A stretch of DNA of 64,000 nucleotides from Actinomycetospora cinnamomea (GTDB lineage Bacteria; Actinomycetota; Actinomycetes; Mycobacteriales; Pseudonocardiaceae). The stretch spans positions 806,001-870,000 of the forward strand of contig NZ_QEKW01000001.1 of the NCBI RefSeq assembly GCF_003096675.1. Reading direction: 5' to 3'. Made by a program: the position numbers and the translations under genes. Shown in pieces: positions 8,710-17,000 of the stretch; position 1 is the first letter of the stretch; every line of letters starts with the position of its first letter. The notes under the pieces were generated by a model. That model had not been told where the DNA came from and ran no database searches. It saw only the letters and a list, made by a program, of their open reading frames with translations.

Positions 8710-9843
8710 CTAACCCGTGCGGACACCCGGCACGCGGGCCCCGAGGGCCAGGCCGAGGTAGACCGCGGTGAAGTCGAGGCGGGTGGCCAGCACGGCCGCG
8801 CGCAGCGCGTCGGCGACCGGTCCCTCCCCGGCCAGGTCGACGTCGTCGATCTCCACGACATCCGCGCCCGGGTGTCGGGCACCGACGTCCGCGACCAGTC
8901 GCCGCACCGCGAGGTCCTCGCGCACGGCGAGCAGCACCAGCCGGGGCGGCGGGGCCGCCGGGGCCGGGTCGTCGAAGGGGTCGGCGAAGATGGACGCCTC
9001 CCCGGAACTCTCCTGCAGGCGGGCCCGCAGCGCCGGCTGCATCGCCGCGGCCGCGATGGTGCTGGCCTGGGCCACGACCCCCGCGTGGGTGGCCAGCACG
9101 GTGGCCCCGTAACCCGCGACCAGTCCCGCGATCGGGTCGGCGCCCCACAGCAACGGCGTGCGCTCGGCCAGGCGCAGCGCCAGGCTCTTGGCCGGGTTGA
9201 CGAACGCCTCGCCGCGGGGGCCGTCGCGCTCGGCCTCGGCGTCGAGACGGTCGGCCAGCACGTCGGGGTCGAGGCCGAGCAGGTCCAGCGACCGGGCCAC
9301 GACCAGCCCGGTGGCGAGAACGGTGGCGGTGTCGAGGCCGTCGAGGTCCTCGCCGGGGACCCCGACGCTCAGCCGCGGTACGACGGCCAGCGCGCGCCCG
9401 GCGCCCGCGGCGGCGGCCGGTCCGTCGCCGGGGCCGGTGAGCACGACGTGGGCCCCGCGGCGCACCGCGCGGTCCACCGAGTCGGCCACCTCCGCCTCGA
9501 CCGGGTCGCCCTCCCGGCCGCGGTGGGTGGCGACGACGACGTCGAGCGGGCCGAGCCACGGCGGCGCCACGGTCGTGACGATCACCGGCAGCGGCGCCGT
9601 CGGCGTGAGCAGGGCGGCCATCAGGCGGCACGCGGACTCGGTGGTGCCCGGGCGCGTCAGGAGGATCAGGGCGCGGGGGCGCAGGCCGGCGAGGTCGCCG
9701 GGGACGCCGGCGTCCTGCGCGGCCGACCACGTGGCCCGGACCTGGGCGCCCGCGGTGGCCACCGCGCGCAGCGTGCCGTCACGGTCGGCGGCGATCAGGC
9801 GCGGCTCGTCGGAGAGCAGGGCGTCGTCGAGCACGCGACTCAC
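8710..9843 (-). CDS. SIS-domain sugar-phosphate isomerase-like protein (TobH/Rv3256c type)
   Basis: This 377-residue protein has two alpha/beta SIS-like halves and resembles the C-terminal phosphoglucose/phosphomannose isomerase family. A nucleotide/sugar-phosphate-like stretch LLWGADPIAGLVAGYGATVLATHAG lies near residues 225-250. It sits between manA and manB, as Rv3256c does in M. tuberculosis, so a role in mannose phosphate metabolism is likely but unproven. The GTG start at 9843 overlaps the stop of the preceding Trm112-like gene (GTGA, 9840-9843), which argues for translational coupling and against the longer upstream frame. Catalytic residues were not identified with confidence. Confidence 0.8.
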   Translation of the reverse strand: MSRVLDDALLSDEPRLIAADRDGTLRAVATAGAQVRATWSAAQDAGVPGDLAGLRPRALILLTRPGTTESACRLMAALLTPTAPLPVIVTTVAPPWLGPLDVVVATHRGREGDPVEAEVADSVDRAVRRGAHVVLTGPGDGPAAAAGAGRALAVVPRLSVGVPGEDLDGLDTATVLATGLVVARSLDLLGLDPDVLADRLDAEAERDGPRGEAFVNPAKSLALRLAERTPLLWGADPIAGLVAGYGATVLATHAGVVAQASTIAAAAMQPALRARLQESSGEASIFADPFDDPAPAAPPPRLVLLAVREDLAVRRLVADVGARHPGADVVEIDDVDLAGEGPVADALRAAVLATRLDFTAVYLGLALGARVPGVRTG

Positions 9844-10067
9844 CCCTTCTGGAGGTCCGGCTCCGCGGCGTCCTCCGGGGGTCCCCCGGTGGCCTCGGAC
9901 AGCAGGAGCACCGGGATGCCGTCCGTGACCGGGTAGCGCCGGCCGCAGACGGTGCACGTCAGCGCCGCCGCCTCGGGGTCGTCGGGCGTGCCGGGGCGCA
10001 GCGCCCCGTGATCGGGCGCGGGGCACGCCAGGATCTCGAGCAGGTCGGCGTCCAGACCGAGCGGCAC
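9840..10067 (-). CDS. Trm112-like zinc-ribbon protein
   Basis: This 75-residue protein has the Trm112/UPF0434 pattern: LLEILACP at the start, TCTVCGRRYPV with cysteines 38 and 41, and DGIPVLL. Cys15, Cys38 and Cys41 probably bind zinc. Family members activate methyltransferases in eukaryotes; the bacterial role is not settled. GAGGAG lies 7 nt before the GTG start. It is sandwiched between manB and the SIS gene and overlaps the latter by four bases, so it is a member of the mannose operon. Confidence 0.85.
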   Translation of the reverse strand: MPLGLDADLLEILACPAPDHGALRPGTPDDPEAAALTCTVCGRRYPVTDGIPVLLLSEATGGPPEDAAEPDLQKG

Positions 10068-10090
10068 GGTGGGTCTCCTCTCGGTCTCGA

Positions 10091-11533
10091 TCAGCGGCGC
10101 ACGAGCGCGAGGACCTCGTCGCGCAGCGCCGCGACGGCGTCCTCGTCGGCCGCCTCGACGTTGAGCCGCAGCAGCGGCTCGGTGTTCGACGGCCGCAGGT
10201 TGAACCAGGCCCCGTCGGGCAGCACGACCGTCAGGCCGTCGAGGTCGTCGGTGGTGACGCCCTCGCGGGCACCGTACGTCTGCTCGACCTCGGCCATCAC
10301 CGCCTGCGCGTCGTCCACCGTCGAGTTGATCTCGCCGGAGGCCGCGTAGCGGGAGTACTGCGCCATGAGCTCGGACAGCGGGCGGTCCTGCTCGCCGAGC
10401 GCGGCGAGGATGTGCAGCGCGGCGAGCATGCCGGAGTCGGCGCGCCAGAAGTCGCGGAAGTAGTAGTGCGCCGAGTGCTCGCCGCCGAAGACGGCGTCGG
10501 TCTCGGCCATGGTCGCCTTGATGAACGAGTGGCCCACGCGGCTGCGGCGCGGCGTACCCCCGGCCTCGGTGATGATCTCCGGCACGGCGCGGGAGGTGAT
10601 CAGATTGTGGATCACCGTGGAGCCCGGGTGCTTGCCCAGCTCGCGGGTGGCGACCAGCGCGGTGATGGCGCTCGGGCTGACCGCGTCGCCCTTCTCGTCG
10701 ACGAGGAACACGCGGTCGGCGTCGCCGTCGAAGGCGAGCCCTGCGTCGACGCGGCCGAGGGTGATGACCTTGCGCTGGAGGTCCTGGAGGTTGTCCGGGT
10801 CCAGCGGGTTGGCCTCGTGGTTGGGGAAGGTGCCGTCGAGCTCGAAGAACAGGGGCTCGACCTCGATCGGGAGCGGGTCGAGTACCGCGGGCACGGTGTG
10901 CCCGGCCATACCGTTGCCCGCGTCGACCACGATCGACAGCGAGCGGATGCCCGACAGGTCGACCAACGAGCGCAGGAACGCCGCGTAGTCGTCGAGCAGG
11001 TCGCGGTGGGTGACGCCGCCGCGCTCACCGCCGCCGACGTCGGGGGTGGCCTCGCCGGGTCCGCGGTCGAGCATCGCGGCGATCTCGTCGAGCCCGGAGT
11101 CCTGCCCCACCGGCGACGCGCCGGCGCGGCAGAGCTTGATGCCGTTGTAGGTCGCGGGGTTGTGGCTCGCGGTGAACATCGCGCCGGGCATCTCGAGTGC
11201 CCCGGAGGCGTAGTACAGCATGTCGGTGCTGGCGAGGCCGATGTGCACGACGTCGACACCCAGCGCCGTGACGCCGTCGGCGAACGCTCCGGCGAGCTTC
11301 GGCGACGACTCGCGCATGTCGTGCGCGACCACGACGCCCTCGCCCCCGCCGAGACCGGAGCCCGGGCCATCCCGCTCGTCGAGCAGCAGGCGCGCGAACG
11401 CCGCACCGACGTCGCGCACGAACGTCTCGTCGAGCTGGGAACCGACGAGGCCGCGGATGTCGTAGGCCTTGATGACCTGGTCGATCACCTGGGCACGGTC
11501 GGGCGCCGTGGCGGCGGACGGTGTGCTGGACAC
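10091..11533 (-). CDS. manB: Phosphomannomutase/phosphoglucomutase
   Basis: This 480-residue enzyme converts mannose-6-phosphate to mannose-1-phosphate for ManC. The phosphoserine loop TASHNP has Ser123; the metal loop DGDADR is at residues 269-274; EHSAHYYF, the sugar-binding segment, lies near 355; and RPSNTEP near the C-terminus binds phosphate. All four domains of the alpha-D-phosphohexomutase fold are present. The GTG start has no ribosome site but TAGGCT lies 6 nt upstream (11540-11545), so the transcript is probably leaderless. It heads the manB-Trm112-SIS-manA run. Confidence 0.95.
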   Translation of the reverse strand: MSSTPSAATAPDRAQVIDQVIKAYDIRGLVGSQLDETFVRDVGAAFARLLLDERDGPGSGLGGGEGVVVAHDMRESSPKLAGAFADGVTALGVDVVHIGLASTDMLYYASGALEMPGAMFTASHNPATYNGIKLCRAGASPVGQDSGLDEIAAMLDRGPGEATPDVGGGERGGVTHRDLLDDYAAFLRSLVDLSGIRSLSIVVDAGNGMAGHTVPAVLDPLPIEVEPLFFELDGTFPNHEANPLDPDNLQDLQRKVITLGRVDAGLAFDGDADRVFLVDEKGDAVSPSAITALVATRELGKHPGSTVIHNLITSRAVPEIITEAGGTPRRSRVGHSFIKATMAETDAVFGGEHSAHYYFRDFWRADSGMLAALHILAALGEQDRPLSELMAQYSRYAASGEINSTVDDAQAVMAEVEQTYGAREGVTTDDLDGLTVVLPDGAWFNLRPSNTEPLLRLNVEAADEDAVAALRDEVLALVRR

Positions 11534-11539
11534 GACACC

Positions 11540-11545
11540 AGCCTA
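11540..11545 (-). promoter_or_regulatory. -10 element for leaderless manB
   Basis: TAGGCT on the minus strand lies 6 nt before the manB GTG. No ribosome site intervenes. Confidence 0.5.
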
Positions 11546-11616
11546 TCGGCCGGGCCCACGGGGGTGTGCCCGACGGGACGGCGCGTCCGCCGAACGGTGG
11601 GTCGCCCTCGGGCGTG

Positions 11617-12063
11617 TCAGGAGGACGCGGGATCGGGCAGGACCCGCAGGTGGCCGCGGCGTCCGGTGGGGGCGCCGGTCATGCCCGCGGCCACGCCCGG
11701 CGAGGCCACGGGCGGCAGGCCCGCGGACGACGCGGTCGCGGCACCGTGGCCCGCGGTGATGCGCCGGCCCTCGGTGGTCCCCAGCGGGCGGTCGGCCCGC
11801 CCGGCCTCGCGGACGGCCTCGGCCAGGGCGGTGAGATCGTCGGCCGACGGCTCGGCCGGGAAGTCGCCCTCGTAGCGCACGACCTCCCATCCGCGCGGAG
11901 CGGTGAGGCGTACGGCGTGACGCTCGCAGAGGTCGTAGGAGTGCGGCTCGGCGCTCGTCGCCAGCGGACCGACCACGGCGGTCGAGTCCGAGTAGACATA
12001 GGTCAGGGTGGCCACGGCCGCATGACCACACCCGGTCCGTGAGCACTTCCGCACTCCTCGCAC
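11617..12063 (-). CDS. DUF3499 protein
   Basis: This 148-residue protein of unknown function belongs to the actinobacterial DUF3499 family (Rv3258c in M. tuberculosis). It begins close to a cysteine-rich segment RKCSRTGCGHAAVATLTYVY and continues DSTAVVGPLA and YDLCERHAVRLTAPRGWEVV, which look like a small zinc-binding fold with Cys and His ligands. The C-terminal third is low-complexity and Gly/Pro-rich. GTG 12063 was chosen because TATCGT lies 7 nt upstream, the local leaderless pattern; GTG at 12054 and 12072 are alternatives. It is divergent from the zincin-like gene, as in related genomes. Confidence 0.85.
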   Translation of the reverse strand: MRGVRKCSRTGCGHAAVATLTYVYSDSTAVVGPLATSAEPHSYDLCERHAVRLTAPRGWEVVRYEGDFPAEPSADDLTALAEAVREAGRADRPLGTTEGRRITAGHGAATASSAGLPPVASPGVAAGMTGAPTGRRGHLRVLPDPASS

Positions 12064-12070
12064 ATCGCGC

Positions 12071-12076
12071 ACGATA
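12071..12076 (-). promoter_or_regulatory. -10 element for leaderless DUF3499 gene
   Basis: TATCGT on the minus strand is 7 nt before GTG 12063 and supports that start over the neighbouring GTG codons. Confidence 0.45.
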
Positions 12077-12143
12077 GCCCGGACGGACGCGTGGACCGCG
12101 CAGGCGCGCGGGGCGCGTCGGTCCGCGGGGGTCCCGCCGCGCG

Positions 12144-12149
12144 TACGCT
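12144..12149 (+). promoter_or_regulatory. -10 element for leaderless zincin-like gene
   Basis: TACGCT lies 8 nt before GTG 12158 with no ribosome site between. Confidence 0.5.
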
Positions 12150-12157
12150 TCCCGGTC

Positions 12158-12655
12158 GTGACGAGGAGCGCGAGCCGCCGCAGCGGCACGCCCGCCGCCC
12201 GGCCGCGCCGGCGGCGCCGCGACCGCCGCGGGCGGGGTCTGCGGATGCCGCTCTACCCGTCAGGATCCCCGGCCGCGCGCACGCGCGCCGAACGCTTCGA
12301 CGCCCTCGTCCTCGAGGCCCTGGAGCCGATCGAGGAGCGCTGGAGCGCCGAGCTCGCCGACCTCGACGTCGCCGTCGACGACGTGCCCGAGGTGCCCGCC
12401 GCCACCGACCACTCCCCGGTGGACGACGACGCCGTCCTGGGCGACGGCGAGGTGCCGCTCGCGCGCCTCGTGCCCGCGGGCATGGACCGCCGCGGCGCGG
12501 TGACCCGGGCGCGCATCGTGCTCTACCGCCGCCCGCTGGAGGCGCGCGCCCTCGACGGTGAGGACCTCGCCGACCTCCTGCACGACGTGCTCGTCGAGCA
12601 GGTCGCGGGCTACCTCGGCGTCGAGCCCGACACCATCGCGGGCGACGAGGACTAG
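12158..12655 (+). CDS. Zincin-like metallopeptidase family protein (Rv3259 type)
   Basis: This 165-residue protein starts with a very basic segment (residues 5-30) and then shows FDALVLEALEPIEERWSAELADLDVAVDDVP, the conserved front of the actinobacterial metallopeptidase_6 family. Where the HExxH zinc helix is expected, it reads LLHDVLVEQVAGYLG near residue 145, so the catalytic glutamate and second histidine are not both present; activity is doubtful. It is divergent from DUF3499, the same pairing as Rv3258c/Rv3259. Its TAG stop shares the palindrome CTAG (12652-12655) with the stop of the facing VOC gene. Confidence 0.8.
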   Translation: MTRSASRRSGTPAARPRRRRRDRRGRGLRMPLYPSGSPAARTRAERFDALVLEALEPIEERWSAELADLDVAVDDVPEVPAATDHSPVDDDAVLGDGEVPLARLVPAGMDRRGAVTRARIVLYRRPLEARALDGEDLADLLHDVLVEQVAGYLGVEPDTIAGDED

Positions 12656-13050
12656 GGGCCCACGCCCTCGAAGGTGTGGTGGACGGCCTCGACGTTGTGG
12701 CCGTCGGGGTCGCGCAGGAAGACGCCGTAGTAGCCCGGGTGGTACTCGGGCCAGACCCGCGGGGCGTGGAGCACCTCCGCCCCGTGGGCGAGGGCGGCGT
12801 CGTGCACCGCGTCGACGGCGGCCCGGTCGGGCGCGCGGAAGGCGATGTGCAGCTCCTGCTCGACGGCGTGGCCCGGCGCGAGCCAGAACGACGGGTGGCC
12901 GTCGGCACCGAGCCCGACGACCTCGGGCGCGCCGGGCGGGCCCGTGGGGATGCGCAGGCCGACGGCCATGCCGAGCGGCGCGAACACCGCGGTGTAGAAG
13001 GCGACGGAGGTCTCGACGTCGCGACAGGGGAAACCGACGTGGTCGAACAC
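12652..13050 (-). CDS. VOC (glyoxalase/dioxygenase superfamily) protein
   Basis: This 132-residue protein has a two-module VOC fold: FDHVGFPCRDVETSVAFYTAVFAPLGM at the N-terminus and YHPGYYGVFLRDPDGHNVEAVHH at the C-terminus. Metal-ligand candidates are His4 near the start, His in the middle ELHIAF strand and Glu in NVEAV. The substrate is unknown. GTG 13050 was chosen because TACGGT sits 7 nt upstream (13058-13063) and the longer upstream frame shows no family similarity. Its stop shares CTAG with the convergent zincin-like gene. Confidence 0.82.
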   Translation of the reverse strand: MFDHVGFPCRDVETSVAFYTAVFAPLGMAVGLRIPTGPPGAPEVVGLGADGHPSFWLAPGHAVEQELHIAFRAPDRAAVDAVHDAALAHGAEVLHAPRVWPEYHPGYYGVFLRDPDGHNVEAVHHTFEGVGP

Positions 13051-13057
13051 GTCGCCG

Positions 13058-13063
13058 ACCGTA
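13058..13063 (-). promoter_or_regulatory. -10 element for leaderless VOC gene
   Basis: TACGGT on the minus strand is 7 nt before GTG 13050. Confidence 0.45.
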
Positions 13064-13088
13064 GGGCCGACCCCTGACGGCGCACCCT

Positions 13089-13892
13089 CTAGCTGCCGGT
13101 CACCGACCTGCTGTGCTCCGGCCCGTCGGACGCGAGGCCCGCCAGGACCCGACCGACGAACTCGTCGACGGGCACCGCGTGGGCACCGAACCGCTCGAAC
13201 GACGGCCTCACCAGCCCGACGTCGACCAGCTGCCACCGCAGCCCGTCGCCGACCTGGTTCACCATGGCGATGAGCGCCATCGAACCGGCGTGGTCGACCC
13301 GGTGGAACACGCTCAAGAGCCCGAAGCTGCTGCCGACCTCGATCCCCCACAGCCCACCGACGAGCTCATCGCCCTGGTAGACGGCGATGGACGACGCGAA
13401 CCCCAGCTCGTGCAGGCGCAGGTACGCCGCCTTGATCTCGTCGGTGATCCACGTGTCCTCCCGCCGCGTGGCCTCGAGCACCGCTTCGAAGTCATGGTCG
13501 TACCGCACGTCGAAGCCCAGGCGCCGCTCGATGGTGCGGATGCGCTTCGGGATCCGCTTCGACTGCTCGTCGATCACGCCGCGCTCGGGATCCCAGCGGT
13601 AGTGGAACCGCACGTCCTGACGGCCGGGCAGGCCCAACAGCACCCCACCCCGCAGATAGTTGGCCACGACGTTGGCCGGCTCGGGCGGTATCAGAGCATC
13701 GATCTCCGGCAGGACGCGGGCGGAGGCCTCTGCCGGGTTCCGCGCACCGCGCATGAGCCAGATCGCGATCGGGCCCGGGTCGACCACCCGGGCGACGACG
13801 CGTGCGGCGCCGAGCATCACGGTCCGGACGGCAACGACCGCGACCCTCCGGGCACGCTTGGTCACGGCGGCACGAGTCGCTGAGCTCGTCAC
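13089..13892 (-). CDS. Divergent leucyl/phenylalanyl-tRNA-protein transferase-like protein
   Basis: Residues 90-250 align by eye with Aat, the N-end-rule enzyme that adds Leu or Phe to proteins: DTWITDEIKAAYLRLHELG (146-164), LVGGLWGIEVGSSFGLLSVF (178-196), and LVDVGLVRPSFERFGAHAVP (222-241), where Asp224 matches the conserved LIDCQ aspartate. The usual WWSPDPR motif is reduced to HYRWDPERGVI (98-107) and the ESMFSR serine/glutamate is LLSVFHR, so the substrate may differ. An extra N-terminal 70 residues are basic and hydrophobic. TAGCGT lies 8 nt before the GTG start. The gene stands alone between the VOC and GT2 genes. Confidence 0.75.
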   Translation of the reverse strand: MTSSATRAAVTKRARRVAVVAVRTVMLGAARVVARVVDPGPIAIWLMRGARNPAEASARVLPEIDALIPPEPANVVANYLRGGVLLGLPGRQDVRFHYRWDPERGVIDEQSKRIPKRIRTIERRLGFDVRYDHDFEAVLEATRREDTWITDEIKAAYLRLHELGFASSIAVYQGDELVGGLWGIEVGSSFGLLSVFHRVDHAGSMALIAMVNQVGDGLRWQLVDVGLVRPSFERFGAHAVPVDEFVGRVLAGLASDGPEHSRSVTGS

Positions 13893-13900
13893 GACCCCGG

Positions 13901-13906
13901 ACGCTA
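13901..13906 (-). promoter_or_regulatory. -10 element for leaderless Aat-like gene
   Basis: TAGCGT on the minus strand lies 8 nt before GTG 13892; no ribosome site is present. Confidence 0.5.
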
Positions 13907-14010
13907 CCGAACCGTGGCTGTCGCCCCGGCCCGACCGGGCATGCCCTGGTGGGGCTGGTCAGGGGCTCCGCGCCACCCGGCCCTGGACCCCACGGCCCGT
14001 CGGACCCGCT

Positions 14011-17000
14011 CTAGTCCAGCCGCGTCCGCGACGGCAGGGCCGAGATCGCGGTGAAGAGCACCAGCGCGAGCTGCAGGAGCAGGAGCAACAGGCGGGTGGT
14101 GCTGTCGCGGTCGACGACCACCGGGCCGCCCTCGGGCCCGACGGTGACGCCGACGAGGTGGCCCCAGGCCGGCACGATCGGGGCGGGTGCGCCGCCGACC
14201 GTGGCGCTCCAGCCGGACTCGAGCTCCGCGGCCACGACGAGCAGGCGCCGGTCCGCGCCCGGGGACACGCGCGCTGCGACCGTGGGCAGATCGGAGGGGA
14301 CCGGGGTGATGCCGGCGGCCCGTCGCGGCGCGGCGCGGGCCTCGGTGGCGTCGTCGGAGATCGGGGGCTCGAGCAGCACCGCGCTCGCGACCGGCAGCGC
14401 GACCCGGACCACGGGGCGTCCGTCGGAGACCGGCGGGGCGTCGGCGAGCAGCGGGCCGGCCGCCGCGCGCACGGCGCGGGCGGTGGCCGCGTCGGGAAGC
14501 ACGACGGCGCCGGTGCCGGCCGTCGCGAGCTCGGCCACACCCGCCTGCACCGTGGCCGGGTCGCCCGACAGCAGGGCCCGCACGTCGCGCTGCAGCCGGG
14601 CCGGCGCCGCGCCGACCGGGGCGTGGTCGTCGTCGCCGTAGCGGGGCAGGCCGGGCCCGGCGCGGCGGGTGGTGTCGGCGTCGCGGGTGACCACGGCGAC
14701 GCCGGCCCCACTGCGCGCCAGCTCGTCGGCCAGCGGTGCCGCCAGGGTCGGCGCGCGGGTGTCGGCGAGCGGGCCCGCCCCGCCGCCCAGCACCGTCACG
14801 ACGGCGAGCGTCGCGACGGCCACCGCGAGCACCGGTACGGCGACGCCGCGGGCCCGGCGGGCGCTGCGGTCCCGCTCGCCGGTCTCGCTCCGCCGGGGTC
14901 GCAGTCGCCGGGCCAGCCCGGAGGCCCCGGCGCCGACCCGTTCGGCCGCGCCGGCCAGGCGTCCGGTCAGGCCCGCGCCCCCGAGGTCGAGCTCCGACTC
15001 GCCCCGGCGCAGTGGCGCGCGCTCGGGTCGGTCCCGGCGGCCGAGCAGCTGCCCGAGCGGCTCGGTGCGCGCCGCGGCGACCTGGGCCAGCACGCTCCAC
15101 AGCGCGCCGGCGGTCGCCAGGGCGAGGGCCGGGCCGGTCCAGCCCGGGCGCGGGTCGCCGCCCGGGAGCGGGGGTAGCGCGAACGACCCCACGACGCCGG
15201 CGGCGACGATGCCCAGCACGAGCAGCGCCAGACCGGGGATCGCCGCACGTCGGGGGGCGATCAGCGCGCCGCCGACGGCCGCGACGACGAGGGCGAGCCC
15301 CGCCCAGGGCACCGTGCCGGGCCCGCCGGGGTCGAGGGCGAGGACGTCGAGGGCGGCGACGTAGCGCTCGGGTACCGGGGCGCCGGTGCCGTGCAGCAGC
15401 ACCTCGGGTGAGGTGAGCAGCACGGTCGGCCAGGGCAGGAGCAGCAGCACCGGCAGCACGACGATCACGGCCAGCGACATGGCCCGCCGCCCCGCGGCCT
15501 TCGGCGGCGCGGGGACCAGCACGAAGCCGACGACCACGACGACGAGCACCAGGGCGTGCACGAGCGGCGCGAACGCGCTGACGACCCCGAGGGCGAGCGC
15601 GGTGCCGGCCGCGGTGCTCCACCACGAGCCGCGCCGGCCGGACGTGCGGACGCCGCGCAGCACGGCGACGACGCCGGCGAGCACGAGCGGGAGGAGCACC
15701 GCCGCCACGACCCCGTCGAGCCGGCCCTGCGCGACCGCCCCCGCCGGCACGCCGAGCAGGGCGTAGGCCGCGCCGGCGAGCGCGCGCAGCACGCGCCCGA
15801 CGCGCAGCTCGCGGGTGGCGAGGTAAGCGCTCAGCCCGGCCAGGGGCAGGGCCGCGACGAGCAGGATCGACACGGCGGCGGGCGGGCCGCCCAGGGGCAC
15901 CGCCGGCCCGCCGAGGGCCCCGACCACGGCCAGCGCGGCGGGTGCGGGCGCCCCGGTGCCGCCGGCCGCGGGGTGCCAGGCCGCGAGGTAGGACGACCAG
16001 AGCTCGCGCAGCCCCGGGACCTCCGCGATCCGCCCGCCCGCGAGCCCCAGGCCGAGCCGCGCGCGCTGGGTGGCGAGCGAGACCAGGGTCAGGCCGATGA
16101 CGAGCAGCAGCGGCGGGGCGAGCAGCAGCTCACGGGCGACCCGGCCCGCCGTGATCGGGACGACGACCACGCGCTCACCCGGCGCGGTGGGGGGCTCCGA
16201 CGTGGCCGGGGTCGCCGAGGTCGCCGAGGTCGCGCCGATGAGCTCGGTGGCGTCGCCGGCGGCGGAGGTGTCGTCCGCGGGCGTCCGCGGCCCGGGCAGC
16301 GCGACGGCCAGGGACTCGCCGGGGCGACGCAGGCCCGCGGTGCGACGCGTGCGGCGCACGCCCGCGCCCGCCCCCGCCGCGAGGGCCTCGGGACCCACGG
16401 CCCGCCGCGGCGCGGCCCCGTCCCCGCTCCCGGCCGTCCCGGGCCGGGAGCCGCGCTCGGCCCACTCGGGCAGGCGGCCGAGGTCGAGCTCCTCGCGCAG
16501 GCGTCCGCGCACCAGCGAGGTCAGCCCGCCACGCACGGCGTTGCGCAGCCGCGTCGTGCGGCTGGTCAAGAGTCCGCGCAGCTCGCGGGGCAGGGCGGTG
16601 GCGCCGGTGCTGCGCCGGCGCCGGGCGTCGGCGAGGTCCGCGACGCCCGGTCCGGAACCGAGGACCCGGGCCACGCCGGCCAGCTCGGCGCCCGCCGCGC
16701 GGGCCCGGCGCACCAGCAGCAGGCCCAGGGCGCGCAGGACGGCGAGCACGGGCAGGCGCACGAGGCCCAGCACGAACGCCGGCGTCGAGCAGTTGGCCAG
16801 GAACGTCCGGACGCCATGGGCGCGGTCGGTGGCGCGGTAGCGGGGGTCGACGCCCGCGGTGTCGAGGGTCCGCGCACGCACCGAGAGCGCGCGGGCGTGG
16901 CGCAGCCGGGCCGAGGGGGTGCACAGGACCAGGCCGCCGGCGCGGTTGACCCGCCAGCCGTAGTCGACGTCCTCGCGCAGCAGGCCCAGCGCGGTGTCGA

